From: Burkholderiales bacterium
GTDB taxonomy: Bacteria; Pseudomonadota; Gammaproteobacteria; Burkholderiales; Burkholderiaceae_C
Direction of reading: 5' to 3'
DNA length: 24,252 nt
NCBI GenBank assembly: GCA_016703325.1
Contig: JADJCH010000041.1
Span: forward strand, 1 to 24,252
Shown here: piece after piece, positions 7,297-14,426 of the stretch
How positions within the stretch are numbered: position 1 is the stretch's first letter
How the letters are laid out: the number at the start of each line of letters is the position of its first letter
The notes under the pieces: generated by a model
The model's database searches: none
What the model was told of the DNA's origin: nothing
What the model saw: the letters and a program-made list of their open reading frames with translations, nothing else
Program-made: the position numbers and the translations under genes

Positions 7297-8454
7297 TCAG
7301 GGGCCGGTGGCCTGCCGAGCGGCATCGAAGCGCGCCAGGTGGCTGGCGGCGTCGCCGAACAGCAGGCCGTTGGCGATCAACCGCTTGGCGTAGTGGCCGA
7401 CCCGGCATTCGTCGGTCATGCCCATGGCGCCATGCAGCTGGATGGCCGCCAGGCCGCACTGCCGGCCCAGCTGGGCGGTGAGCGCCTTGGCGGCCGAGAC
7501 CAGCCGGGCGCGCTCGCTCGCATCGCCGGCCTCCAGCGCCATGGCGGCCACGCAGGCCATCGACTTGAGCTGCTCCAGCGCCATGGCCATGTCGGCCACC
7601 CGGTGCTGCAGGGCCTGGAACCGGGCCAGCGGCGCACCGAACTGCCGGCGCGTCTTCAGGTGCTCGCAGGTCAGCGCCAGCAGCGCCTCCAGCGCCCCGG
7701 CGGATTCGGCGCAGAGGGCTGCGTTGGCACGCTCCACCGCCCGCTCGACAAACGGCAGGGCGCCATGCAGGGGGCCGATGAGCTGCCCGGCCGCGACCGG
7801 CACGCCGCGCAGGTCGATCTGCGCGGCGCTGCGACCGTCAAGCAGCGTGACCGGCCGGCGCGTCAGGCCCGGTGCATCGGCCTGGAGGGCGAACAGGCTC
7901 AACCCGGCCCGGTCCCGCCGCTCACCTGCGGTGCGCGCCACCACCAGCAGCCCGTCGGCCCGATCACCGCCCAGCACCAGTGACTTGCGGCCGTCCAGCA
8001 CCCAGCCGCCGCCCGAACCGGCACCCGCACCGGGCCGCGCGAGGGTGGTCACATCGGCCAGGTCGTGGCGCGCCTCGGGCTCCTGGCAGGCCAGGGCCAC
8101 CAGCAGCCGGCCTGCGGCCAGCGGCGGCAGCCATTCGCTGCACTGCGCCGGGCTGCCCGCCTCGGCCAGCAGGGGCGCCGACAGCACCGCAGTGGCCAGC
8201 CAGTCGCCGGTGTCCAGCACACGGCCGAGCTGCTCGGCCGCCAGCATCGCGGCCACCGGGCCCAGCGCGCTGCCGTCGTGTTCGGTCGGCACCCACAAGC
8301 CCGGCAAGCCCAGTTGGGCCTGTGCGGCATGGCGCTGTCGGCTCCGCTCAGGTGTGGGTGTGTTGCCGCGCTCGGGGGCGGGGTACTCGCCCTCGCAGAA
8401 GCGCTGCACTGCGTCGCGCAGTGCCAGGTCGTCGTCGGTCAGGGTGAAGTCCAT
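7297..8454 (-). CDS. Acyl-CoA dehydrogenase, subunit of a likely heteromeric pair (QLHGAMGMTDE type)
   Basis: A 385-residue acyl-CoA dehydrogenase-family protein. The C-terminal block IQLHGAMGMTDE followed by VGHYAKRL, and the RRQFGAPLARFQALQHR helix, are characteristic. The middle domain is less conserved and glycine-rich (GAGAGSGGG near residue 140), and the FAD-contact motif is weak. In Proteobacteria and Actinobacteria this type usually lies beside a second dehydrogenase gene of the SIYGGSNE type; in steroid degradation such pairs form alpha2beta2 enzymes with one complete FAD site per heterodimer. The partner is the adjacent gene, 23 bases upstream in the transcript. Expected role: alpha,beta-dehydrogenation of a CoA thioester. 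Confidence 0.88.
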   Translation of the reverse strand: MDFTLTDDDLALRDAVQRFCEGEYPAPERGNTPTPERSRQRHAAQAQLGLPGLWVPTEHDGSALGPVAAMLAAEQLGRVLDTGDWLATAVLSAPLLAEAGSPAQCSEWLPPLAAGRLLVALACQEPEARHDLADVTTLARPGAGAGSGGGWVLDGRKSLVLGGDRADGLLVVARTAGERRDRAGLSLFALQADAPGLTRRPVTLLDGRSAAQIDLRGVPVAAGQLIGPLHGALPFVERAVERANAALCAESAGALEALLALTCEHLKTRRQFGAPLARFQALQHRVADMAMALEQLKSMACVAAMALEAGDASERARLVSAAKALTAQLGRQCGLAAIQLHGAMGMTDECRVGHYAKRLIANGLLFGDAASHLARFDAARQATGP

Positions 8455-8477
8455 GCGGCAGCGTTCGTTCAGCTCGT

Positions 8478-9680
8478 TCAGTGAGCGACCAGCACGGCCT
8501 GGGCGATCAGGTTGCGCTGCACCTCGTTGCTGCCGCCGTAGATCGACAGCTTGCGGGCATCCAGGCAGTTGGCGGCCACGCTGGCCAGCTCGGGCGCCAC
8601 CGGCGCATCGTCGGCCGCATCGTGGAACTCCAGGAACTGCGCCTCGGCCGAGAACGGCAGCGCGTCCGGCCCGGCGATGTCCAGCAGCGTTTCATAGATC
8701 GCCTGGCGCAGCTCGGTGCCGCGCACCTTGAGCATCGACGCCTCCACCTGCGGCGCGCGGCTGCGCTGGCCGGGCGCGAGCAGGCGCAGCGCGGTGGCCT
8801 CCAGCGCGATCAGCTCGACCTCGAACTGCGCCAGCCGGGCGCGCAGCAGCGCGTCTTCGCCCAGGCCCTGGCGCTCGGCCAGCTGGCGTGCCCGCGCGAG
8901 CTGCTGCTTGCACGAGCCGATGCCGGCGATGCCGGTGCGCTCATGGCCCAGCAGGTACTTGCCATAAGTCCAGCCCTGGTTCAGCTCGCCGACCAGGTTC
9001 TCCACCGGCACGCGCACGTTGTCCAGGAAGCACTCGTTCAGGTCGCTGCCGCCCTCGAGCATGCGGATCGGCCGCAGCGTCAGGCCGGGCGACTGCATGT
9101 CGATCAGCAGGAAGCTGATGCCCTCCTGCGGCTTGGCGGCGTTCGGATCCGTCCGGACGAGCGCGAACATCATCGAGCACCATTGCGCGTACGAGGTCCA
9201 GACCTTGTGGCCGTTGACGACGAAGTGGCGGCCGTCCGGCTCCAGCACCGCGGTGCTGCGCAACGAGGCCAGGTCCGAGCCCGAGCCCGGCTCCGAGAAA
9301 CCCTGGGCCCACCAGGTGCGGCTGGCGCGGATGTCCGGCAGGTACTTGGCCTTCTGCTCGGGCGTGCCGAAGGCCATCAGCACCGGCCCCAGCATCTGGA
9401 TGCCGCTGGCGATGATGCGTGGCGCACCGCCCAGCAGGCACTCCTCGTCGAAGATGAAGCGCTGCAGGTGCGTCCAGCCCGGCCCGCCGTGCTCGGGCGG
9501 CCAGCCCGGCGTGAGCCAACCGCGCGCCTCCAGCCGGTTGAACCAGGTGACGTAGTCGGCCTGCTCCAGGCGCAGGCCGAGTTCGACCTTGCGGCGGATG
9601 TCGGCCGGCAGCTGCTCACGCACGAAGCTGCGCACGTCCTGGCGGAAGGCCTCGTCGGCCGCGCTGAACTGCAGCTTCAT
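8478..9680 (-). CDS. Acyl-CoA dehydrogenase, partner subunit (SIYGGSNE type)
   Basis: A 400-residue acyl-CoA dehydrogenase with N-terminal, beta-sheet and C-terminal domains in order: GWPPEHGGPGW near residue 60, WAQGFSEPGSGSDL at about 125-138, and a final LSIYGGSNEVQRN. The last block has Gly where medium-chain dehydrogenases have their catalytic Glu (YEGT), as is usual in this subgroup, so the base is elsewhere or comes from the partner. ATG 9680 is chosen because AGGAG lies ten bases upstream; a longer reading begins with a Trp-rich tail unlike the family. The start overlaps the end of the acyl-CoA synthetase gene by 65 bases. Together with the next gene it is likely to form one heteromeric enzyme. 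Confidence 0.9.
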   Translation of the reverse strand: MKLQFSAADEAFRQDVRSFVREQLPADIRRKVELGLRLEQADYVTWFNRLEARGWLTPGWPPEHGGPGWTHLQRFIFDEECLLGGAPRIIASGIQMLGPVLMAFGTPEQKAKYLPDIRASRTWWAQGFSEPGSGSDLASLRSTAVLEPDGRHFVVNGHKVWTSYAQWCSMMFALVRTDPNAAKPQEGISFLLIDMQSPGLTLRPIRMLEGGSDLNECFLDNVRVPVENLVGELNQGWTYGKYLLGHERTGIAGIGSCKQQLARARQLAERQGLGEDALLRARLAQFEVELIALEATALRLLAPGQRSRAPQVEASMLKVRGTELRQAIYETLLDIAGPDALPFSAEAQFLEFHDAADDAPVAPELASVAANCLDARKLSIYGGSNEVQRNLIAQAVLVAH

Positions 9681-11919
9681 GCCGCGATGCTCCTGCATCC
9701 GGGTGCACCACCACCAGCGCATCCAGCGCCAGCACCGGGTTCGCGCTGCCCGCCGGGTAGGCCAGCAGGGGGTTGACGTCGATTTCTGCGATCGCCGGAT
9801 TGGCCCGCATCAGTGCACCGAGGCTGGCCACGCTGCGCGCCACCGCCGGCACATCCACCCCGGCCGCGCCGCGGATGCCGTCCAGCAGCGGTGCGGCCTT
9901 CAGCCGGCGCAGCTCGACTTCGATGTCGGGCCAGGCCAGGTCGGGGGGGATCAGGCGCACATCACGCAGCGCCTCGATCCACACCCCACCCAAGCCGACC
10001 AGGACGACCGGGCCCCACGCCGGATCGTTCCTGGCCCCCACCACGAGCTCCAGCCCCCGCGGTCCCATGGCCTCGACGAGCACGCCGTCCAAGCCACTGC
10101 TCAGCACCCCACCGAGCGTCAGGTCCGGCCGGTGCGTCGCCAGGTTGTCCATCAGCTTCGCCCAGCCGGCGCGCAGGGCCGCGGCGTCCGCCAGCCCCAC
10201 GATCACGCCGCCCACGTCGCTCTTGTGCGGCAGGCTGCTGGCCTGCGCCTTGATCACCACCGGCCAGCCCAGGCCCTCGGCCACCGCCACCGCCTCGTCC
10301 GGCGAACCTGCCAGCGCGCCCCGCGGCACCGCGATGCCCGCCTGCGCCAGCCAGGCCTTGCCCTGGTACTCGGCAAAGATGCCGTTGACCGGCAGTCTGC
10401 CGTCCCCTGTCTGCGGCAGGGCGGCCGCAGGCAGCGCCTGCAGCGCATGGGCATCCGCCCGCTCGGCCTTTGCGAGTGCCTCGCCGAACTCCGCCACCCG
10501 CCTCAGCGCGCGCAGCGCACGGTCGGTGGAGCGGAACAACGTCACCCCGTGAGCGCGGATGGCTTCCAGAAAGAACGGCTCCACCGGGCCGGCATCGCCC
10601 GTCAGCACCAGCACCGCCGGCTTGGGGCAGCGGCCCAGTGCCGGCACGATGTGATCGGCCTTGTCGCGCTGCGCCATCACCGGGCCCACCGGAATGGCCA
10701 ACACCACGCTGCCGATGGCGGGGTCGGCCGCCATCGTGTGCACCAGTTCGCCGATCAGGCCGGGCTGGCGCACACCGATCGTGGTGTAGTCCAGCGGGTT
10801 TTCGGCCACCGCATAACTCGGCAGCTTGTCGCGCAGCAGCTGCGTGGTCGCCTCGCTCAGCGTGGGCAGGTCCAGCCCGATGCCGTCGGCCAGGTCCAGC
10901 GCGATGTTCTTCATCGCGCCCGAGCCGGTGATGAAGGCCGCACCGCCGGCCGTTGGGCGTGGGTGCTGCAACAGCACCGCGGTGGTGTCGAAGAGCTCGT
11001 CCAGCGTGTCCACCACCACCACCGCTTCACGCTGCAGCAGCACGCTGGCGCTGGCGTGGTCGCCAGCCAGCGCGCCGGTGTGCGAGGCGGCGGCGTGGCG
11101 GGCGCGCTCGCAGCGGCCCGGCATCAGCAGCACGATGGGTTTGCCGATCTCGCGCGCACGGCGGGCCAGCCGCAGGAACAGCCGCGGGCGGCGGATCTGC
11201 TCGGCATAGACCGCGATCACCCGGGTGGCGGCGTCGTCCAGGTAGGCCGCCAGCACATCCTCGACGCCCACCGAGGCCTCGTTGCCGGTGGAAAACTGGC
11301 AGGTCAGCGGCAGGCCCCGGCCGGTGAAGGCATCGCGCAGCGTGGCCGCCATGAAGCCGCTCTGCGCGATGATGCCCACGCCGCCGCACTGCGGGTCGGC
11401 CGCTCGGTAGGCCTCGCGCTCCAGCAGCTCGAAGGTCACCGGCACGCCGGCGCTGAAGTGGGTGAACCCCATGCAGTTGGGGCCCACGATCAGCATGCCC
11501 TGTTCCGCAGCTGCGGCGGCCAGGGCCTCCTGTCTGGCCCGCCCTTCGTCACCGGTCTCCGCGTAGCCGGAGGCGAACAGCACCGCCGCGTGGCAGCGCC
11601 GCGCCGCCAGGCTGCGCACCGCGTCGAGCACGCCGGCCTCGGGAATGGCCAGCACGGCCAGATCGATGCCCTCAGGCAACTCGTCCACCGATTTCACGCT
11701 GGCCAGGCCATTGATCTCGGCGCTGCTGCGGCTGACCAGGTGCAGTGCACTCGCGCAACCAAAGCGCTGCAAATTGGCCTGCACGAAGCCACCAAAGGAG
11801 CGCGGGTCCGCAGAGGCCCCCACCAGGGCGATCGACCGGGGCCGCAGCACCCGGCCCAAGGGCCTGGGCGACTCCAGGGCGGAAGACGGAGGGTGCAGGG
11901 GCGTCTCAGGGTTCGGCAT
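9616..11919 (-). CDS. NDP-forming (ADP-forming) acyl-CoA synthetase, fused alpha-beta type
   Basis: A 767-residue protein with a CoA-binding Rossmann domain (RPRSIALVGASADPRSFGG, about residues 27-44), ligase-CoA domains, the catalytic His280 in HTGALAG, and a C-terminal ATP-grasp domain containing VIKAQASSLPHKSDVGG and ending with IAEIDVNPLL. This matches fused ADP-forming acetyl-CoA synthetase-like enzymes, some of which activate aromatic acids. It is the first gene of the minus-strand operon and probably supplies the acyl-CoA substrate. ATG 11919 is chosen because the family-like sequence begins soon after it; an ATG at 11985 adds 22 atypical residues, and neither start has a clear ribosome-binding site. 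The last 20 or so residues are Arg-rich and overlap the next gene. Confidence 0.88.
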   Translation of the reverse strand: MPNPETPLHPPSSALESPRPLGRVLRPRSIALVGASADPRSFGGFVQANLQRFGCASALHLVSRSSAEINGLASVKSVDELPEGIDLAVLAIPEAGVLDAVRSLAARRCHAAVLFASGYAETGDEGRARQEALAAAAAEQGMLIVGPNCMGFTHFSAGVPVTFELLEREAYRAADPQCGGVGIIAQSGFMAATLRDAFTGRGLPLTCQFSTGNEASVGVEDVLAAYLDDAATRVIAVYAEQIRRPRLFLRLARRAREIGKPIVLLMPGRCERARHAAASHTGALAGDHASASVLLQREAVVVVDTLDELFDTTAVLLQHPRPTAGGAAFITGSGAMKNIALDLADGIGLDLPTLSEATTQLLRDKLPSYAVAENPLDYTTIGVRQPGLIGELVHTMAADPAIGSVVLAIPVGPVMAQRDKADHIVPALGRCPKPAVLVLTGDAGPVEPFFLEAIRAHGVTLFRSTDRALRALRRVAEFGEALAKAERADAHALQALPAAALPQTGDGRLPVNGIFAEYQGKAWLAQAGIAVPRGALAGSPDEAVAVAEGLGWPVVIKAQASSLPHKSDVGGVIVGLADAAALRAGWAKLMDNLATHRPDLTLGGVLSSGLDGVLVEAMGPRGLELVVGARNDPAWGPVVLVGLGGVWIEALRDVRLIPPDLAWPDIEVELRRLKAAPLLDGIRGAAGVDVPAVARSVASLGALMRANPAIAEIDVNPLLAYPAGSANPVLALDALVVVHPDAGASRHEAAVQRGRRGLPPGRAQLRA

Positions 11920-11930
11920 GGCGGCGAGTC

Positions 11931-11949
11931 TGGCATACACAAGATGCCA
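11931..11949. promoter_or_regulatory. Inverted repeat TGGCAT-N7-ATGCCA, candidate operator
   Basis: Two perfect six-base arms are separated by seven bases, 12 bases upstream of the chosen synthetase start. ATGCCAATT from its right side recurs at 12153-12161 beside the GntR gene. The position would let a bound repressor block the minus-strand operon. Assignment to the neighbouring GntR protein is inference. Confidence 0.35.
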
Positions 11950-12073
11950 ATTCAACACACCACAAAATGACCGGGCGCAGCGCATGCGCAGGGGTTACCC
12001 GGATCCAAAAGACTCCAATCGGGTCGCGACTCAGGGTTAACGTGGTCTAAATTCGTCCCACAGTCTGAGATTC

Positions 12074-12088
12074 ATCCAATTTTTGGAT
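12074..12088. promoter_or_regulatory. Perfect palindrome ATCCAA-TTT-TTGGAT, candidate GntR operator
   Basis: A 15-base inverted repeat with six-base arms and a three-base centre, near the middle of the divergent region. The half-site ATCCAA also occurs at 12003-12008. Length and symmetry suit a dimeric GntR/FCD repressor, whose sites are usually short palindromes. No binding evidence can be read from sequence alone. Confidence 0.45.
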
Positions 12089-12203
12089 CAAAACCGGCAG
12101 TGACAGCGGGATTCGACGGCAATCATCAGCATGCTTGTGATTTTCCCTAGGTATGCCAATTGATACTTTGGGTATTCTTGCGATGGACACGACGGAACTC
12201 ACC

Positions 12204-12941
12204 ATGCCCAACGACACCAACGAGCCCCCAGGCGGCGAACTCAGCCCCGAAGACATCCGCCCCCGCGGGGGTCGCGCGGCGGACATCCGGGCCACGCTGC
12301 AGGACGAAATCGAGTCCGGCAAGCTCCCGCCCGGCACACCGCTGGACGAACGCGCGCTGGCCGCCCGCTTCGAGGTCAGCCGCACACCGGTGCGCGAGGC
12401 CCTGCAGCAGCTGGCCGCCCGCGAGCTGGTGCGCATCGCGCCGCGCCAGGGCATCAGCGTGTCCCGGCTGTCGATTGCCAAGGTGCGCTCGATGCTGGAG
12501 TTCATCTCCGAGCTGGAGTCGCTGGCGGCCAAGCTGGCCGCGCGGCGGGTGGACGACGAGCTGTCGCGCCGGCTGGACGACACCCTGGCGCGCTGCCAGG
12601 AGGCCGCGGTGAACGGCGGCACCGCCGAGTACACCCTGGCCAACGCCCTGTTCCACGAGGCCATCTACGCCGGCAGCCGCAACGAGTACCTGGCCGAGCA
12701 GATCCGCCTGGCGCGCCGCATGATCCAGCGCTACCGGGTGCGCGACTTCCAGAACCGCCAGCACATCGCCAGGTCGCTGCAGGATCACCTCAAGATCGCC
12801 CGCGCCATCCAGGCCGGTGACGAGACCCTGGCCGCGCAGATCATGCAGCAGCATGTGCCGGTGGGCTCCAGCGGCTTCTCGGAGTTCCTGGCCACGGTGC
12901 CGATGAGCTTCTTCGAGGCCGAGTCGGGAGAGTCGGCATGA
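12204..12941 (+). CDS. GntR-family transcriptional regulator, FadR/FCD subfamily
   Basis: A 245-residue regulator. The winged helix-turn-helix occupies about residues 24-85 with the typical PGTPLDERALAARFEVSRTP and VREALQQLAARELV. The FCD effector domain follows (about 90-225) with FHEAI and the later HLKIARAI and QQHV blocks that carry its metal- or ligand-binding histidines. Such proteins usually repress catabolic operons and release DNA when a pathway acid binds. ATG 12204 is chosen for the GGAA seven bases upstream; in-frame ATGs at 12183 and 12153 would add 7 or 17 residues, and the 12153 codon lies within a repeated GTATGCCA. It is the first gene of the plus-strand operon and overlaps ridA-like by ATGA. 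Confidence 0.9.
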   Translation: MPNDTNEPPGGELSPEDIRPRGGRAADIRATLQDEIESGKLPPGTPLDERALAARFEVSRTPVREALQQLAARELVRIAPRQGISVSRLSIAKVRSMLEFISELESLAAKLAARRVDDELSRRLDDTLARCQEAAVNGGTAEYTLANALFHEAIYAGSRNEYLAEQIRLARRMIQRYRVRDFQNRQHIARSLQDHLKIARAIQAGDETLAAQIMQQHVPVGSSGFSEFLATVPMSFFEAESGESA

Positions 12942-13345
12942 CCGCGCCCACCCGCTCCAATCGCCCCAAGCGTTCCCTGCACGTCCCGAACGTGGGCCAC
13001 AAGGCACCGATCCCGCTGGGCGCCCGGGTCGGCAACCTGATCTGCTCCTCAGGAATCATCGGCAAGGACCCGGCCAACGGTGCCCTGCCTGCCGATGCGG
13101 CCGCGCAGGCAGCCCACGCCTTCACCAACCTGCGCGCCCTGCTGGCCGCTGGCGGTGCGTCGATGGACGACGTGGTGCGCCTGAGCGTGAGCGTCAAGGA
13201 CGACTCGGTGCGCGACGCCGTCAACACCCAGTGGCTGGCCGCCTTCCCCGACCCCGACGACCGCCCCGCGCGCCACATCAGCGTGCACGACCTGCAGCAC
13301 GGCATGTGGCTGCAGCTCGAAGTCCTGGCCATGGTCCAAAGCTGA
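12938..13345 (+). CDS. RidA/YjgF-family protein
   Basis: A 135-residue Rid-family protein. It has the family IxSSGIIG strand, the VVRLSVSVKD strand and an Arg (residue 112, in RPARH) in the position of the substrate-carboxylate-binding Arg of RidA. RidA proteins hydrolyse reactive enamines and imines; relatives include 2-aminomuconate deaminase. The start shares ATGA with the end of the regulator gene and has GGGAG upstream. Rid-family members also occur in aromatic operons without an obvious nitrogen-containing substrate, possibly acting on enol tautomers or unstable ring-cleavage products. The exact role here is unknown. Confidence 0.88.
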   Translation: MTAPTRSNRPKRSLHVPNVGHKAPIPLGARVGNLICSSGIIGKDPANGALPADAAAQAAHAFTNLRALLAAGGASMDDVVRLSVSVKDDSVRDAVNTQWLAAFPDPDDRPARHISVHDLQHGMWLQLEVLAMVQS

Positions 13346-13376
13346 ACCGCTCGCATTCGCTTCGAAAGGAACCCCC

Positions 13377-14384
13377 TTGATCATCGATTCCCACGCCCAT
13401 GTGGTGATGCCGCCGCAGAGCCTTAAGTTCATGTCCGAGCTGGTCGGTGGCCGCGGCAACCCTTCGGTGGACCCGAAGATCCCCGACGAGGCCATCCACA
13501 AGGTGGCCACCGAAGTCGTGAAGATCATGGACGGCGTCGGCACCGACATCCAGTTCATCTCGCCGCGCCCCTACCTGCAGATGCACTCGGTCAAGCCGGC
13601 CAAGGTCAGCGAGATCTGGGCGCGCCACTGCAACGACGTGATCGCCCGCGTGGTGGCCTGCTACCCGGACCGCTTCCGCGGCGTGGCCGGCCTGCCGCAG
13701 TTCATGCACGAGAGCCCGGCCGAGCGCTGCGTGGCCGAGCTGGAGCGCTGCGTGGAGCAGCTGGGCTTCGTCGGCTGCCTGATCAACCCGGACCCGACCG
13801 AGGGCAGCGAGCTGCCGCCGCCCGGCCTGGGCGACCCCTTCTGGCACCCGCTGTACGAGGCGATGACCCGGCTGGACGTGCCGGGCCTGATCCACTCGGC
13901 CGGCAGCTGCACCCCGCGCGAGAGCTACACGCTCAAGTTCATCAACGAGGAAAGCATCGCGGTGATCTCGCTGCTGGAGAGTGACACCTTCCAGAAGTTT
14001 CCGAACCTGAAGATCGTCGTGGCCCACGCCGGTGGCGCGATCCCCTACCAGATGGGGCGCTTTCGCGCCTGGAGCGTGCGCAAGGGCCAGAAGGAGACCT
14101 TCGACGAGCAGCTGCGCAAGTTGTACTTCGACACCTGCAACTACAGCCAGGACTCGATCGAGCTGCTGCTGAAGGTGGCCGGGGTGAAGAACGTGCTCTT
14201 CGGCACCGAGAAGCCCGGCACCGGCAGCGCGCGCGATCCCGTCAGCGGGCGCGACTACGACGACATGAAGCCGGTGATCGAGGCCATCTCCTGGCTGTCG
14301 GCCGACAACCGCGCCGACATCTTCGACTGCAACTGCCGGCGCGTGTACCCGCGCGCCTTCCGCAACTACACCGATCCGACCTGA
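13377..14384 (+). CDS. Amidohydrolase-superfamily protein, LigJ-type (4-oxalomesaconate hydratase-like)
   Basis: A 335-residue TIM-barrel metalloenzyme of the ACMSD/amidohydrolase-2 family. His6 and His8 (DSHAH), His173 (LIHSAG) and Glu278 (FGTEKPG) match the order and near-exact spacing of the zinc ligands I recall for LigJ (His6, His8, His178, Glu284). ACMSD itself has Asp in the last position. LigJ hydrates 4-oxalomesaconate to 4-carboxy-4-hydroxy-2-oxoadipate, the substrate of the CHA aldolase-like gene in the divergent operon. The start codon is TTG 13377 with AAGGA upstream; this gives MIIDSHAH as in relatives. Overall similarity to LigJ as I recall it is moderate, so it may use a related, not identical, substrate. 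Confidence 0.78.
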   Translation: MIIDSHAHVVMPPQSLKFMSELVGGRGNPSVDPKIPDEAIHKVATEVVKIMDGVGTDIQFISPRPYLQMHSVKPAKVSEIWARHCNDVIARVVACYPDRFRGVAGLPQFMHESPAERCVAELERCVEQLGFVGCLINPDPTEGSELPPPGLGDPFWHPLYEAMTRLDVPGLIHSAGSCTPRESYTLKFINEESIAVISLLESDTFQKFPNLKIVVAHAGGAIPYQMGRFRAWSVRKGQKETFDEQLRKLYFDTCNYSQDSIELLLKVAGVKNVLFGTEKPGTGSARDPVSGRDYDDMKPVIEAISWLSADNRADIFDCNCRRVYPRAFRNYTDPT

Positions 14385-14426
14385 GCTGCGTTGCCTGCAG
14401 CCTGACCCCGATCCGAGGAGACCGCC

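Larger units (their letters stand above)
11920..12203. promoter_or_regulatory. Divergent control region between the two catabolic operons
   Basis: About 280 bases lie between the divergent synthetase and GntR starts, and they are clearly more A/T-rich than the flanking genes. The region must hold the promoters of both operons. I found no convincing sigma70 -35/-10 pair on either strand, so no promoter is placed. Inverted repeats are listed separately. The octamer GTATGCCA occurs twice, pointing outwards towards each gene: minus strand at 11938-11931 and plus strand at 12151-12158. A GntR/FCD regulator encoded at one side of a shared divergent promoter is the classic arrangement for autoregulation plus pathway control. 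Confidence 0.65.

Noticed and set aside
9589..11970. Plus-strand open frame of 793 codons antisense to the acyl-CoA synthetase
   Set aside because: The minus strand carries an intact CoA-binding/ATP-grasp protein; the plus-strand reading is low-complexity with His/Gln/Arg-rich sequence and no family motif.
12153..12203. ATG 12153 or 12183 as the start of the GntR gene
   Set aside because: Both are in frame, but neither has a convincing ribosome-binding site; 12153 lies in a repeat that may be an operator. They remain possible.
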